A DNA stretch of 64,000 nucleotides from Anaerolineales bacterium (GCA_019187665.1 JABARH010000013.1:38389-102388); one strand, 5' to 3'. Counted from the stretch's first letter, positions 1 through 9,078 are shown. Numbers and translations: made by a program. Notes: a model not told the origin generated them from the letters alone.

Positions 1-81
1 GAGCAGCCCGATGATCAACAGCAGGAACAGCGTGTTGTGGAGGAGAGCGCGGGAAAACAAGGCGGCGAAACGCCTGAACAT
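1..81 (-). CDS. Partial CDS: N-terminus of a membrane protein (cut by window edge)
   Basis: Reading leftward from the CAT at 79-81 gives 27 open codons up to the window edge. The peptide begins MFRRFAALFSRALLH and continues into the hydrophobic stretch NTLFLLLIIGLL, which fits a basic n-region followed by a first membrane helix or signal anchor. On the complement AAGGAG (89-94) lies 7 nt before the ATG and a TATAAT (99-104) lies just beyond it, so the start is well supported. It is transcribed away from the exopolysaccharide cluster. Too little is visible to name the protein. Confidence 0.6.
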   Translation of the reverse strand, partial: MFRRFAALFSRALLHNTLFLLLIIGLL

Positions 82-134
82 GGGGATGCTCCTTAGCGAT
101 TATAATAACCCGGCTAATATACCATACCGACAGA

Positions 135-256
135 ACGTACGCATAATTGGCGTTCTCCCCTGGCGCCGCCCGCGATTTGCCAGGCAAATCAGGCAGGCGT
201 AACGCCAGCCGGCGCGTTAGACCTTCGGCGCGCCCTACGCAAAGTTTTGCGTACGT
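135..256. repeat. Repeat A, copy 1 (122-bp element with 9-bp terminal inverted repeats)
   Basis: The ends are a perfect inverted repeat, ACGTACGCA (135-143) and TGCGTACGT (248-256). The interior contains further self-complementary pieces such as GATTTGCC/GGCAAATC. An almost identical copy lies at 29045-29163, differing at only a few positions. Both copies sit between divergent genes. It looks like a small non-autonomous mobile element or a REP-like intergenic element; no protein is encoded. Confidence 0.8.
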
Positions 257-285
257 CCTGACCGAGTCTTCATCGAAAGAACCCC

Positions 286-984
286 ATGGCATCGTTCGTA
301 AAAGACCTGTTCGTTCTCCTGAAAGAAGAAACGCGCATTCTGATCGGCCGCCATGAAATCTCGGCGGGGTTGTTTCGGCTCAAACAGCCGGGGATCACCA
401 CTACGCAAACGACGGAGATTGTGATCGAAGGGGCACCCTCTTCGGGCAATTCGTTTGCGCTGGTCGCGTTCGAGGCGGCCCAGAAAAAGAAAGTGCGAAT
501 CGCCCACCATCAGCACCTCCCGTTTCAAGTGACCCGCGCCGCCCGCTATCACATTCCCTGTATTGTGATCATCCGCCCCCCGTTGGACGCGGTCGTTTCG
601 CGGGTGGCCCGCTATGGATTTTATCAACCGCAGACCCGGCAGGCGGAGTTGTGGGCCGGGTACGCCCTGCGGCATTGGAATATGTTCCATGAACAGATCC
701 TGGACTGCCGCCCTAAATTTTTGGTTTGCGAATTTCGCGAATTGATCAGCGATTACCCAGCCGTCATCGAACGGACAAATTCAAAATTCAATGCCAGATT
801 TGACGTTCCCACCGCCGAACTCTGCGCACAATCCCTGTCTGCGCTGGCAGAAGGCCTCAGACCCGACAAGGAACGCGACGTTCGAAAGAATAAATTCAAG
901 GAATGGATGCGGCAGGAACAAATATTTGCACAGAGGCTGGAGCGCGCGCAGAAACTGTACGAGGTCGTACGGGCATCCGCATGA
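286..984 (+). CDS. Sulfotransferase-like protein of the exopolysaccharide cluster
   Basis: The 232-residue protein has a glycine/serine-rich loop GAPSSGNSF at about 49-57 after a hydrophobic beta strand, the position of the PAPS 5'-phosphosulfate loop of sulfotransferases. A second segment, RPPLDAVVSR at about 97-106, resembles the 3'-phosphate motif (R-x-P-x-D-x-x-x-S-R). The family transfers sulfate from PAPS to a hydroxyl group, here presumably on the exported polysaccharide or its lipid carrier. It is the first gene of the cluster and its TGA overlaps the ATG of the flippase gene (ATGA). The ribosome site is weak (GAAAGAA). The fold assignment rests on two short motifs, so another P-loop protein is possible. 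Confidence 0.6.
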   Translation: MASFVKDLFVLLKEETRILIGRHEISAGLFRLKQPGITTTQTTEIVIEGAPSSGNSFALVAFEAAQKKKVRIAHHQHLPFQVTRAARYHIPCIVIIRPPLDAVVSRVARYGFYQPQTRQAELWAGYALRHWNMFHEQILDCRPKFLVCEFRELISDYPAVIERTNSKFNARFDVPTAELCAQSLSALAEGLRPDKERDVRKNKFKEWMRQEQIFAQRLERAQKLYEVVRASA

Positions 985-2261
985 CCGAACCTCCTCCGCG
1001 CATCTCCCCTGCCGCTTCGGGCCTGCGCCGATATTGGGCATGGGCGCAAAAAGGCGGCTGGGCGGTGATGGACCAGGCGCTCTTTGCCGGCTCCAACTTC
1101 ATCGTCGGGTTGTTGCTGGCGCGCTGGCTGGCGCCCGCGGCCTACGGCGCATTTTCCACTGCCTATACGGTGTTCCTGCTTTTCGGAACGCTGCACAACG
1201 CCCTGTGGATAGACCCGATGACCGTCTACGGTTCCGGCCGATTCCGCGCAGGATATATCCACTATCAACGCATCCTGCTGAAAGAGCATTGGCGGTTCGG
1301 CGCGGCGGCCTTTGGATTGCTCCTCATGGCCGGAATCGGATTCATCTCCTTAGACCAGGACTCACTCGGCTGGAGTTTCCTCGGCCTCGCGGCGGCCTCT
1401 CCGTTGATCCTTTTCCTGTGGCTGGCCCGCCGCAGCGCATACGTGGCGCTGGAGCCGCGTCTCGCCACTGCCGGGGGCGCGCTCTACCTGGTCCTCTATT
1501 TCGGGCTTGCATCCGCGCTCTTTAAACTGGAATGGCTCAACGAAACCTCCGCGCTGATCGTCATGGGCGTCGCCTCTGGCATCAGCGGTCAATGGATCCT
1601 GTACCGCTCCCGCCGCCATGCTGCATCCGCCCCTATGGAAATTTCCCAAACCGAAGTGCGCGCGTTACACTGGGAATATGGAAGGTGGGCGCTCTTGACT
1701 GCGTTGTTCTCCTGGGCCCCGGCGAACCTGCTGTTCCTGCTTCTGCCTTTTTTTGAGAATCTCGAAAACATTGGCGGTCTGCGCGCCATGCTGACCGTCT
1801 TCCAGCCGCCCATCCAGATCAACTCGGCGCTGGCGGCCTTGCTGGTCACGCTATATGCTTCCATGGAAACCCTGAATGCCAGGCGCAGACTGGCATTAAC
1901 CGCGAGCGCGGCGCTCGGCGCGCTCACAGCGGCCTATGGCGCGTTGATGCTCTTCTTTGGAACAACAGTGATCTCCTTCCTCCTCGGACCGCAATACCAG
2001 GGGTACGTTGACTCATTCAAAATCCCCCTGGCCGCGCTGGCCTTGCTGACCGCGCCCATCGGCGCGCTGACCTCCTACTTCAAGGCGCTGGAACAACCGC
2101 AGGTAGTCACACGCGTCATGTTCCTATCTGCCATAATCGGCGCAGTCCTGTCTGTGATCGTTCTGCCGCTGTTCGGGGCCGTGGGCGCGGCCTGGGTGAT
2201 GTGCGCCACCTACGCTGCCATCACGATCAACTTTCTGTGGAGATGGATTCGCAATGCGTAA
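981..2261 (+). CDS. Polysaccharide flippase (Wzx-like, MOP superfamily)
   Basis: This 426-residue protein is almost entirely hydrophobic, with about 12 predicted membrane helices, and starts with a helix-loop typical of oligosaccharide flippases (WAVMDQALFAGSNFIVG). Such proteins move undecaprenyl-linked repeat units across the cytoplasmic membrane before polymerisation. The start at 981 (MTEPPPRISP) is preferred over the in-frame ATG at 903 because it overlaps the previous stop as ATGA, and the longer reading would add residues from inside the sulfotransferase gene. The 3' end overlaps the next gene by 8 nt, so the two are likely translationally coupled. Confidence 0.85.
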   Translation: MTEPPPRISPAASGLRRYWAWAQKGGWAVMDQALFAGSNFIVGLLLARWLAPAAYGAFSTAYTVFLLFGTLHNALWIDPMTVYGSGRFRAGYIHYQRILLKEHWRFGAAAFGLLLMAGIGFISLDQDSLGWSFLGLAAASPLILFLWLARRSAYVALEPRLATAGGALYLVLYFGLASALFKLEWLNETSALIVMGVASGISGQWILYRSRRHAASAPMEISQTEVRALHWEYGRWALLTALFSWAPANLLFLLLPFFENLENIGGLRAMLTVFQPPIQINSALAALLVTLYASMETLNARRRLALTASAALGALTAAYGALMLFFGTTVISFLLGPQYQGYVDSFKIPLAALALLTAPIGALTSYFKALEQPQVVTRVMFLSAIIGAVLSVIVLPLFGAVGAAWVMCATYAAITINFLWRWIRNA

Positions 2262-2811
2262 TTCGATCGCACACCGGGCAATTCGGTCTTTGGCATTGAT
2301 CCTCTACTACGGCTTCGCGCAATACCTCCCCACATCTCCGCTGCCAGGCTGGCGCGCCGCCTATTGGCTGCGGCGCGGGCTGGTCCGTTTCATTTTCCGC
2401 TCCTGTGGACGGGATGTCATCATCAAAACGCGCGCCTACTTTGGCACCGGCGAAAATCTCATCATCGGAGACCGCTCACAGTTGGGTGTTAATTGCAAAG
2501 TGGAAAGCGATCTCATCCTCGGCGCCGACGTGGTCATGGGCCCCGACGTGGTCATCATGTCCTCCTCGCATTCATTCGAGCGCCTCGACCTGCCGATCAA
2601 CCGGCAAAACCATCCGCCCCGCCGCCCGGTGACGATCGGAAACGATGTGTGGATCGGCACACGCGTCATCCTCCTGCCCGGAGTCCAAATCGGCGACCAG
2701 GCCATCATCGGTGCGGGCGCGGTGGTGACCAAAAATATCCCACCGCGCGCCATCGCGGCGGGAAACCCGGCGCGGGTCATCCGCCAGCGCGGCGGGCGCC
2801 TGTCCACATGA
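2254..2811 (+). CDS. Hexapeptide-repeat O-acetyltransferase (WcaF-like)
   Basis: The 185-residue protein contains imperfect [LIV]-G-x4 hexapeptide turns from about residue 70 to the end (VIMGPDVVI, VTIGNDVWIG, VILLPGVQIGDQAIIGAGAVVT). It closes with the usual GNPARVIR tail of the left-handed beta-helix family. The catalytic-type histidine lies in SSSHSF. The length and tail fit the WcaF group, which acetylates sugars of exported polysaccharide. It overlaps the flippase gene by 8 nt and the next gene by 4 nt (ATGA), so it belongs to the same transcript. Confidence 0.85.
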   Translation: MRNSIAHRAIRSLALILYYGFAQYLPTSPLPGWRAAYWLRRGLVRFIFRSCGRDVIIKTRAYFGTGENLIIGDRSQLGVNCKVESDLILGADVVMGPDVVIMSSSHSFERLDLPINRQNHPPRRPVTIGNDVWIGTRVILLPGVQIGDQAIIGAGAVVTKNIPPRAIAAGNPARVIRQRGGRLST

Positions 2812-4097
2812 ACGCGCCAACTCGAACCGGCTTGTTCCACAAAATTGCAGACGCGCTGGAACCCGCCGGCATCGCCGTCTTGAGCGGCCATCGCAACGAC
2901 GCCGCCGATCCTCCCTCCGACATGGATGTGATCGGCACGCCGGCAGCCTTTCAAAAAATAAAAACGCTCATCCGCGCCGGAGAAGTACGTGCGGTGCAAC
3001 TCCTCCAGCATGAGACAACCTCCTTTTATTGGGTCTTTCATCAAGACCAGGAACGCGGCCGCCCGGTTTTCCTCCCGTTCGATTTTTCCTTCGATTATCG
3101 CCGCCACGGAAAAATTTTTTATCGCGCCGCCGACCTTCTGCCCCATCGCCTCACCCGCGCGCGTCCGCCGGTTTTACCGCCCGCGCTCGAGTTCGGCTAT
3201 TACCTCGTCAAAAAAATCGGCAAGGCAAATTTGGAAGCGCGCCACGCGGAGATTCTCTCCGATCTCTACCGGCAAGACCCGCAGGGCTGCCAGCGCGAAC
3301 TCGCCCGCTTCTTCCCCGAAGCGGAACAACGCGCCCTCGCGCAGGCCGCGCAGGACGCGGACTGGTCCGCCATCCAAACTCAATTGCCGAATCTGCAACG
3401 CGTCATGCGTCCCGCCTCTCGGACGGCTGGCGATCTCTTTCCCGAATTGCTCCGCCGCCTCAAACGCGTTGTGCAGCCCAGCGGGTTAATCGTTGCCCTG
3501 CTCGGCCCGGACGGAAGCGGAAAAAGCTCGCTGGCCGAACAAATCACGCGCGATTTACATCCGGCGTTTCGCCATACCCAGATCGTCCACCTGCGTCCCT
3601 CGTTGCGCGCGCAGACTCCGGTTGGGCCGGTCGCCAACCCGCACGGCCTGCCGCCGCGCAGTTTTCCGTTCTCGCTCCTTAAATTGGCCTACTGGTGGAG
3701 CGAAACCCTGGTTGGCTGGCTGGCAAAGATTCACCCGGCCAAAATTCGTTCCACGTTCATCGTCTTCGACCGTTTTTACCATGACTTGATCGCCGATCCC
3801 AAGCGCTATCGTTTTGCAGGGCCGCTGCGGCTGGCGCGCTGGGTCGGATGGTTGATCCCCCGCCCCGACCTCTTCCTCCTGCTCGATCTTCCCGCCGAAA
3901 CCGCGCGCGCGCGCAAGCCGGAGATTCCCCTCGAGGAAGCGCGGCGACTGCGGAAAAATTACCTGAATCTGGCAAAACGCCTCCCCAACGCGCACGTGCT
4001 GGACGCCAGCCGCCCGCTCGAAGAGGTGGCCGCGGCGGCCGAAGGCGTCATTTTAAACCATCTCGCGCAGCGCCTGCAGAAGCGCCTCGGCCTATGA
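2808..4097 (+). CDS. Two-domain protein: nucleotidyltransferase-like N-terminus and thymidylate-kinase-like P-loop C-terminus
   Basis: The protein has 429 residues. The N-terminal part has DMDVIGT near residue 38, similar to the D-x-D strand of small nucleotidyltransferases. From about residue 227 a P-loop kinase domain begins with GPDGSGKSS (about 233-241), followed by a lid/substrate region with FDRFYHDL and a strand LFLLLDLPAETARARK. Proteins of this build are common in bacterial polysaccharide clusters and are usually annotated as thymidylate-kinase-like, although their true substrate is not known; phosphorylation of a sugar or a lipid is plausible. The ATG at 2808 overlaps the previous stop, and upstream in-frame ATGs would read through the acetyltransferase gene. 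Confidence 0.7.
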   Translation: MNAPTRTGLFHKIADALEPAGIAVLSGHRNDAADPPSDMDVIGTPAAFQKIKTLIRAGEVRAVQLLQHETTSFYWVFHQDQERGRPVFLPFDFSFDYRRHGKIFYRAADLLPHRLTRARPPVLPPALEFGYYLVKKIGKANLEARHAEILSDLYRQDPQGCQRELARFFPEAEQRALAQAAQDADWSAIQTQLPNLQRVMRPASRTAGDLFPELLRRLKRVVQPSGLIVALLGPDGSGKSSLAEQITRDLHPAFRHTQIVHLRPSLRAQTPVGPVANPHGLPPRSFPFSLLKLAYWWSETLVGWLAKIHPAKIRSTFIVFDRFYHDLIADPKRYRFAGPLRLARWVGWLIPRPDLFLLLDLPAETARARKPEIPLEEARRLRKNYLNLAKRLPNAHVLDASRPLEEVAAAAEGVILNHLAQRLQKRLGL

Positions 4098-5242
4098 ACG
4101 AATCGGAGCGCGCCTATTTAAACGCCGCGCTTGGCATGGCTGTTCTCCCGCGTTCGCCGCGCGCGAATTTTCGTTCGCTGACCCTGCCAGACGGGCGCGC
4201 GTACCTGCTCCCCGTCGGCGCGCGGCGGGCGTTTGCGAACGCGCTGACCCTCTATCAGACTCATCGAGTCACGACGCGCCTCATCCATTCACTGATGTCG
4301 GCAGGCGCGCGGCTGGGATGGTCGCAGCGTTTGCTGCCCGTTGAAGACCTCGGCGGCGCGGACGCGTGGAACGATTTTTTTGCAGGACTCTTTCAACGCG
4401 GCAAAACCGAACTGGCTATTTCATTGGGGACGCCCGGCCCACAGCGCAAACCGGTGATCCAGATTCTTTCGAGCGGCGGCGACACGCTGGGATATGCCAA
4501 AGTTGGCTGGAACGAGATCACCGCGCGCCTCGTGCAGCGGGAGGCGGACGCGCTCGAAACAGTAACGGCATGCGCAAAGACATTTGCCGCGCCGCATGTT
4601 ATTTTCGCCGGGCAATGGCGGAAAACATACCTGTGCGTGCAATCCGCCCCCGCCACGCGCGCATACCCCGCCGCCACGCAGTTGAACCGCGACTTTGTGC
4701 GGGCAGTCAGCGCCCTGTCCCTCCTCGATCGCCACGCGCCGAGGCTGGAAGAGACCCGTGTATGGAAAAGCCTTGAAGCGCGCCTCGAACGATCACAGGC
4801 TGATGAACCCCGCCTGCTCCTCCAGCAGGCCGAGCGCGTGATCCAAAAAAGGCGGTTCGGAAACACACTTCCCGTTCACTTCGCGCATGGAGACTTCACC
4901 CCCTGGAACGCGGCGCGCCTGCGCTCCGGCCTGTATTTGTACGATTGGGAATCCTTTGCCCCCGACCGTCCCGCCGGATACGACCTGTTCCATTTTCTGA
5001 TCCGGGTTCACAGCCTGGTGAAAAAATCATCGCCGCCGAAAATGCTCTCCGCCATCCTCAACGCCATGCAACGCGAACCGGCCGCGCAATATTGGAAAAA
5101 CCTGGACTTGCAATTCGAGCCGGAATTCTTATTGCTCTATCTGGTCGAACGGCTGGTCTCTCCGCCGCAGGAAAGCGACGCTCCCGACGAACTGCGCCTC
5201 TCGCTGCGCCTGCTCGAACTCTGCCTGGCAGGCATGCAATGA
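4094..5242 (+). CDS. Aminoglycoside-phosphotransferase/choline-kinase-like protein
   Basis: The 382-residue protein carries the catalytic loop HGDFTPWN near residue 265 (H-x-D-x4-N Brenner motif) and a metal-binding YDWES about 15 residues later, the hallmarks of the APH/choline kinase fold. In a polysaccharide locus it probably phosphorylates a sugar, a lipid or a small alcohol substituent rather than an antibiotic. Its ATG at 4094 overlaps the stop of the P-loop kinase gene (ATGA) and its own stop overlaps the next ATG, so the three genes are coupled. The N-terminal 120 residues show no motif that I recognise. Confidence 0.7.
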   Translation: MNESERAYLNAALGMAVLPRSPRANFRSLTLPDGRAYLLPVGARRAFANALTLYQTHRVTTRLIHSLMSAGARLGWSQRLLPVEDLGGADAWNDFFAGLFQRGKTELAISLGTPGPQRKPVIQILSSGGDTLGYAKVGWNEITARLVQREADALETVTACAKTFAAPHVIFAGQWRKTYLCVQSAPATRAYPAATQLNRDFVRAVSALSLLDRHAPRLEETRVWKSLEARLERSQADEPRLLLQQAERVIQKRRFGNTLPVHFAHGDFTPWNAARLRSGLYLYDWESFAPDRPAGYDLFHFLIRVHSLVKKSSPPKMLSAILNAMQREPAAQYWKNLDLQFEPEFLLLYLVERLVSPPQESDAPDELRLSLRLLELCLAGMQ

Positions 5243-6504
5243 AACGCATCCGTGTCCTCGTATCGGCGTATGCCTGCGATCCAAACGTCGGGTCGGAGCC
5301 GGGCGTGGGATGGAATTGGGCGCGCCAGATCGCGCGCTTTGCCGAGGCGTGGGTCATCACGCGCGCCAACAACCGCGAGGCCATCGAGACGTTCCTCGCG
5401 CAACACCCCATGCCCAATGTGCATTGGGTCTATTTCGACCTGCCGCGCTGGGCGCGCTGGTGGAAAAAGGGGCGGCGCGGCATTCAACTGTATTATTATC
5501 TCTGGCAGGCGGGCGTCTATTTCATGGCAAAACGCCTGCACCGCGAAGTCCACTTCGATTTGATCCAGCATGTCACCTTCGTTAATTACTGGATGCCGAG
5601 TTTTCTCTCCTTCCTCCCGGTCCCTTTCCTCTGGGGACCGGTCGGCGGCGGCGATACAACCCCCGCCCCGTTTCTTAAAACGTTTTCCCTGCGCGGGCAG
5701 ATATTCGAACGCGCGCGCGGCGTCATCCTCTGGCTGGGAGAGCGCGACCCGTTCGTCCGCGCCACCGCGCGGCGGGCGCGCGTGGCGCTGGCGACCACTC
5801 CCCAAACCGCCGCTCGGCTGGAGGCGCTGGGCGTCCGCGAGGTTCGCCTTCTGTCACAGGTGGCGCTACCGCAGGAGGAGATCCAATTTCTAAAAACCAC
5901 GCCTCTGCCAGCGGGCGGACCGTTCCGCTTCGTCAGCCTCGGCTCGCTGCTGCACTTGAAGGGATTCCATTTGGGGCTGGCGGCATTCGCTCGGGCCGGG
6001 CGGGAATTTCCAAACGCCGAATACTGGCTGATCGGCGGCGGCCCGGAACGAAAACGACTCGAACGGCTGGCCGAATCTCTCGGCGTTCGCGCGAGGGTGC
6101 GTTTCCTTGGCGCACAGCCGCGCAGGCAGGTGTTCGAGCAACTGGCGAACTGTCACGCGTTGATCCACCCCAGCCTGCACGACTCCGGCGGATGGGCGGT
6201 GGCAGAGGCCATGGCCGCGGGGCGGCCGGTCATTTGCCTCGACTGGGGCGGGCCGGGATTGCAGGTAACGCAAGAGACCGGCTTCAAAATTTTTCCGCGC
6301 ACACCGGAGCAGACTGTTCGTGAGTTATCCGAGTCGATGCTGGTCTTGTTGGATTCGCCGGGCCTGTGCGCCAAACTGGGACAGGCCGCGCAAACGCGGA
6401 TCACCGACGAATTCACCTGGGATATCCGAGGCAGGCAAATCAGGGAATTCTACGCGAAAGCGCTTGAACCAATCGTGATAAAATTAAGCGATCCCCCCTT
6501 CTGA
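5239..6504 (+). CDS. GT4-family glycosyltransferase (GT-B fold)
   Basis: The 421-residue protein starts MKRIRVLVSAYACDPNVGSEPGVGW, the usual opening of one group of GT4 enzymes. The C-terminal Rossmann domain has GGGPERKRLERLAESLG and the donor-binding region SGGWAVAEAMAAGRPVICLDWGGP, where E in AEAM is the expected nucleotide-sugar contact. It likely adds a sugar to a lipid-linked intermediate at the cytoplasmic face. The start overlaps the upstream stop (ATGA). It ends the first tightly packed block of the cluster; a 264-bp gap with an inverted-repeat element follows. Confidence 0.88.
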   Translation: MKRIRVLVSAYACDPNVGSEPGVGWNWARQIARFAEAWVITRANNREAIETFLAQHPMPNVHWVYFDLPRWARWWKKGRRGIQLYYYLWQAGVYFMAKRLHREVHFDLIQHVTFVNYWMPSFLSFLPVPFLWGPVGGGDTTPAPFLKTFSLRGQIFERARGVILWLGERDPFVRATARRARVALATTPQTAARLEALGVREVRLLSQVALPQEEIQFLKTTPLPAGGPFRFVSLGSLLHLKGFHLGLAAFARAGREFPNAEYWLIGGGPERKRLERLAESLGVRARVRFLGAQPRRQVFEQLANCHALIHPSLHDSGGWAVAEAMAAGRPVICLDWGGPGLQVTQETGFKIFPRTPEQTVRELSESMLVLLDSPGLCAKLGQAAQTRITDEFTWDIRGRQIREFYAKALEPIVIKLSDPPF

Positions 6505-6594
6505 ACCGCCTCTAAAATCTGCAGGGCATGTTACCTGTGTAACCTTCGTGTGCAACCAATCCATCCACAAGAGAAAATCGGCTCTTCCGTAATA

Positions 6595-6715
6595 AACGGG
6601 AAAGAGCCTCAACACAAAGTACACAAAGGCTCTCAAAGGGGGAAGAACGTTTAGCCGTAAGGGCTTTTCCTTCGTTGACTTTGTGTTCCTTCGTGTTTCA
6701 AAGGTTTTTCCCGTT
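6595..6715. repeat. Repeat D, copy 1: nested inverted-repeat element inside the exopolysaccharide cluster
   Basis: Outer arms AACGGGAAA (6595-6603) and TTTCCCGTT (6707-6715) and inner arms AACACAAAGT (6611-6620) and ACTTTGTGTT (6678-6687) are perfectly complementary. The element occupies the only sizeable gap (6505-6768) in the cluster. It has no coding potential and resembles a decayed MITE. The rest of the gap holds nothing recognisable. Confidence 0.6.
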
Positions 6716-6768
6716 AAAAACGGGAGAACCAGAAAATCATTCTGCCCTGCCGTCCCAATGGAGACGCG

Positions 6769-7044
6769 ATGACAGCCCTTCATAAGTTAAGCTTACTGCT
6801 CAGCATTGGAATTCGAAACCCGGTCGAATTCCTGGACAGGCTGGAAGCCATTCTGACCGTCAACCTGGAAAAACTGGTGGGCAGAAAAAGCGTCCTGCCT
6901 TTCACACCATCCGATGAGGTGGACAAGCGGACGGAAAGCATTCTGGGCCGGCGTTTCAAGAACAGAAAAAAGAACCGGCTCTGGGTGTGGCAATTTTTTT
7001 CCGAATACCAGTCGCATCCACCCCCGATCTCTGGGCCAGACTGA
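6769..7044 (+). CDS. Hypothetical protein, possibly a truncated gene remnant
   Basis: The 91-residue product has a leucine/isoleucine-rich first half (LSLLLSIGIRNPVEFLDRLEA) and a basic second half (RRFKNRKKNR) and ends with no recognisable domain. GGAG (6760-6763) stands 5 nt before the ATG, so translation is plausible. The position, right after the repeat D element and before a methyltransferase, and the abrupt end SHPPPISGPD suggest the 5' part of a formerly longer gene. I do not recognise the family. Confidence 0.4.
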   Translation: MTALHKLSLLLSIGIRNPVEFLDRLEAILTVNLEKLVGRKSVLPFTPSDEVDKRTESILGRRFKNRKKNRLWVWQFFSEYQSHPPPISGPD

Positions 7045-7120
7045 CACAATCTCACGAATATAGGCCGCGCTCTCTGGCGCTGCGTCAAACGATTTAACGA
7101 AAAGGTGGAGGCCTGGCGAT

Positions 7121-7900
7121 ATGTCAACACAATGCCCCTATTGTTCAAGCAAGCAGATCCACGCCAAATGGCAGGAGACCCGTTTCTGGAGATGTGATTC
7201 CTGCGGCCTGCATTTTCGAAACCCGATGCCAACGCCCCAGGAACTGGAAGAATTATATGCGGTTGCCTGGTCAGACGCCGACCGGCATCGTTCAGGAACG
7301 GGGGGAACGACCGAACAACTGGCAAATACCTATGCATACGCCCTGGCAAAGGAAATCGGCCAGCAGGACCTGCGCAACCTGAAGATCATGGATTTTGGCG
7401 CGGGGCGCGGCGATTTTGCAAAAGCGCTGCAACACGCGGGAGCGGACACAACCTGCGTTGAACCATTTGGTTTCGATTATTTGAAAGAACAGGGATTGAG
7501 CGTCCAGCGCGGCCTCGACGAGCTTCCCGCTCATACACAATTCGACGGAATCGTGATGGTGGACGTTTGGGAACATTTGACAGAACCATGGAAGACCATG
7601 GAAACCTTTGCCGGCCTGCTGCGCAGCGGCGGCTGGTTGTTCATTGCCACTCCCGCCCCGCTGGGCTTGAATGCCAGAGTACGAGGCGACCTCTGGCGGG
7701 AGGCGCGTAAATCCGTTCACTTGCTGTTTCCAGAACCGCGCACCCTGGAACGCATGCACAAAGAAACCGGCTTTGCCTCGTGGAAGCGGCTGAAATGGAA
7801 CGTCCGCTACAGCGACAACCCGGCAGTGGCGGCCTATCAATCCCTGTTGCAGATGACCGGTTTGGACGGCGAACTGCGTTCGCTGGCCTGGAAGGCATGA
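7121..7900 (+). CDS. Zinc-ribbon class I SAM-dependent methyltransferase
   Basis: The 259-residue protein opens with two CxxC pairs (CPYC at 5-8, CDSC at about 25-28), a zinc ribbon often fused to Methyltransf_23 domains. The SAM-binding motif I is IMDFGAGRGDFA, with the acidic end of motif II at CVEPFGFD and motif post-I MVDVWEHL. In this setting it most likely methylates a sugar or a lipid-linked glycan. GGAGG lies about 12 nt before the ATG. The 3' end overlaps the following glycosyltransferase gene by 4 nt (ATGA). Confidence 0.8.
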   Translation: MSTQCPYCSSKQIHAKWQETRFWRCDSCGLHFRNPMPTPQELEELYAVAWSDADRHRSGTGGTTEQLANTYAYALAKEIGQQDLRNLKIMDFGAGRGDFAKALQHAGADTTCVEPFGFDYLKEQGLSVQRGLDELPAHTQFDGIVMVDVWEHLTEPWKTMETFAGLLRSGGWLFIATPAPLGLNARVRGDLWREARKSVHLLFPEPRTLERMHKETGFASWKRLKWNVRYSDNPAVAAYQSLLQMTGLDGELRSLAWKA

Positions 7901-9075
7901 AGATTCTACTCGTCCATAATCGCTATCGCCAGGCCGGGGGCGAGGATGCCGTATTCGAGGCCGAGAAGGCCCTGTTGATCGAACACGGGCATGAAGTGCG
8001 GGAATTCGTCCGCGACAACCGCGAGATCGAGAGTCTCGGAAAATTCGCCTCGGCCGGATCGGCGATCTGGTCGCGCCGGTCCCATCGCGCGATTCAACAG
8101 TCACTTTCCGATTTTCGTCCCGATGTGGCGCACTTTCACAACACGTTCATGCTCGTTTCTCCTGCCGCATATTATGCCTGCCGCGAGGCGCGCGTGCCGG
8201 TCGTTCAAACCCTGCACAATTATCGTTTGCTTTGCCCCGCCGCAACCTTTTTACGCGACGGAAGGGTGTGCGAGGAGTGTCTCGGAAAAATCCCGCCCCT
8301 GCCCGGCATATGGCACGCCTGCTGGCGCGGCTCGCGCACGCAGACCGCCGTCGCGGCCGCCGTCTATTCGATCCATTACTGGCTGGGGACCTGGCAGACA
8401 CAGGTGGATCGCTACATCGCGCTGACAGAATTTGCGCGTCAAAAATTCATCGCGGCCGGGTTGGCCGCGCCAAAAATAACGGTAAAGCCAAACTTCGTCG
8501 CGCGCCATCCGCTGGCGGGGCCGGGCGCGAAGCGGCGCGGCGCGCTGTTCGTCGGCAGGCTCGCGCCAGAAAAGGGCATCCGCACATTATTGAACGCGTG
8601 GCGGAACGCCGGGGATATCCCGCTCCAGATTGTCGGCGACGGGCCGCTGCGGGAGGAGGCCGAAGCGTTTGTGAAACAACACAACCTGAAACAGATTGAA
8701 TTTTCCGGGTGGCTTGCGCGCGAGGCGGTTTTACAACGGATGCGCGCGGCGCAATTTTTGGTGTTCCCATCCGAGTGGTACGAGGGTTTTCCGCTGACCC
8801 TCGCCGAGGCCTTTGCGTGCGCGACACCGGTACTTGCATCGAAACTCGGCGGAATGGCCGAGATCGTCACGGACGGAAACACCGGGCTGCACGTGGAGAG
8901 CGGAAACGCGCACGCGTGGACGGAAAAGAGCATATGGGCCTGGACGCACCCGGATGAAATGCAGGCGCTGGGCGCGAACGCCTGGCATGCGTATGAAGAA
9001 AAATACACGGCTGAAAAAAATCACGAACTATTGATGGACATCTACGCGCGCGCCATCGCGGAGCGAGGCCGATAG
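7897..9075 (+). CDS. GT4-family glycosyltransferase
   Basis: The 392-residue GT-B protein begins MKILLVHNRYRQAGGEDAVFE, a classic acceptor-domain start with the GGED loop. The donor domain carries FVGRLAPEKGIRTLL, IVGDGPLREEAEAF and the E-x7-E segment EGFPLTLAEAFACATPVLAS. It is predicted to add one sugar of the repeat unit. The middle holds CxxC-rich segments (CPAATFLRDGRVCEECLGK) seen in one GT4 subgroup. It overlaps the methyltransferase stop and is followed by the GT26 gene after 3 nt. Confidence 0.9.
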   Translation: MKILLVHNRYRQAGGEDAVFEAEKALLIEHGHEVREFVRDNREIESLGKFASAGSAIWSRRSHRAIQQSLSDFRPDVAHFHNTFMLVSPAAYYACREARVPVVQTLHNYRLLCPAATFLRDGRVCEECLGKIPPLPGIWHACWRGSRTQTAVAAAVYSIHYWLGTWQTQVDRYIALTEFARQKFIAAGLAAPKITVKPNFVARHPLAGPGAKRRGALFVGRLAPEKGIRTLLNAWRNAGDIPLQIVGDGPLREEAEAFVKQHNLKQIEFSGWLAREAVLQRMRAAQFLVFPSEWYEGFPLTLAEAFACATPVLASKLGGMAEIVTDGNTGLHVESGNAHAWTEKSIWAWTHPDEMQALGANAWHAYEEKYTAEKNHELLMDIYARAIAERGR

Positions 9076-9078
9076 AGC

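Noticed and set aside
235..690. Minus-strand frame opposite the sulfotransferase-like gene
   Set aside because: No motif, no ribosome site, and it conflicts with the coupled gene order of the cluster.
3848..4093. N-terminal extension of the APH-like protein
   Set aside because: The extension would overlap the kinase gene by 246 nt with an Arg/Pro-rich sequence; the ATG at 4094 overlaps the stop in the same way as the other genes of the block.
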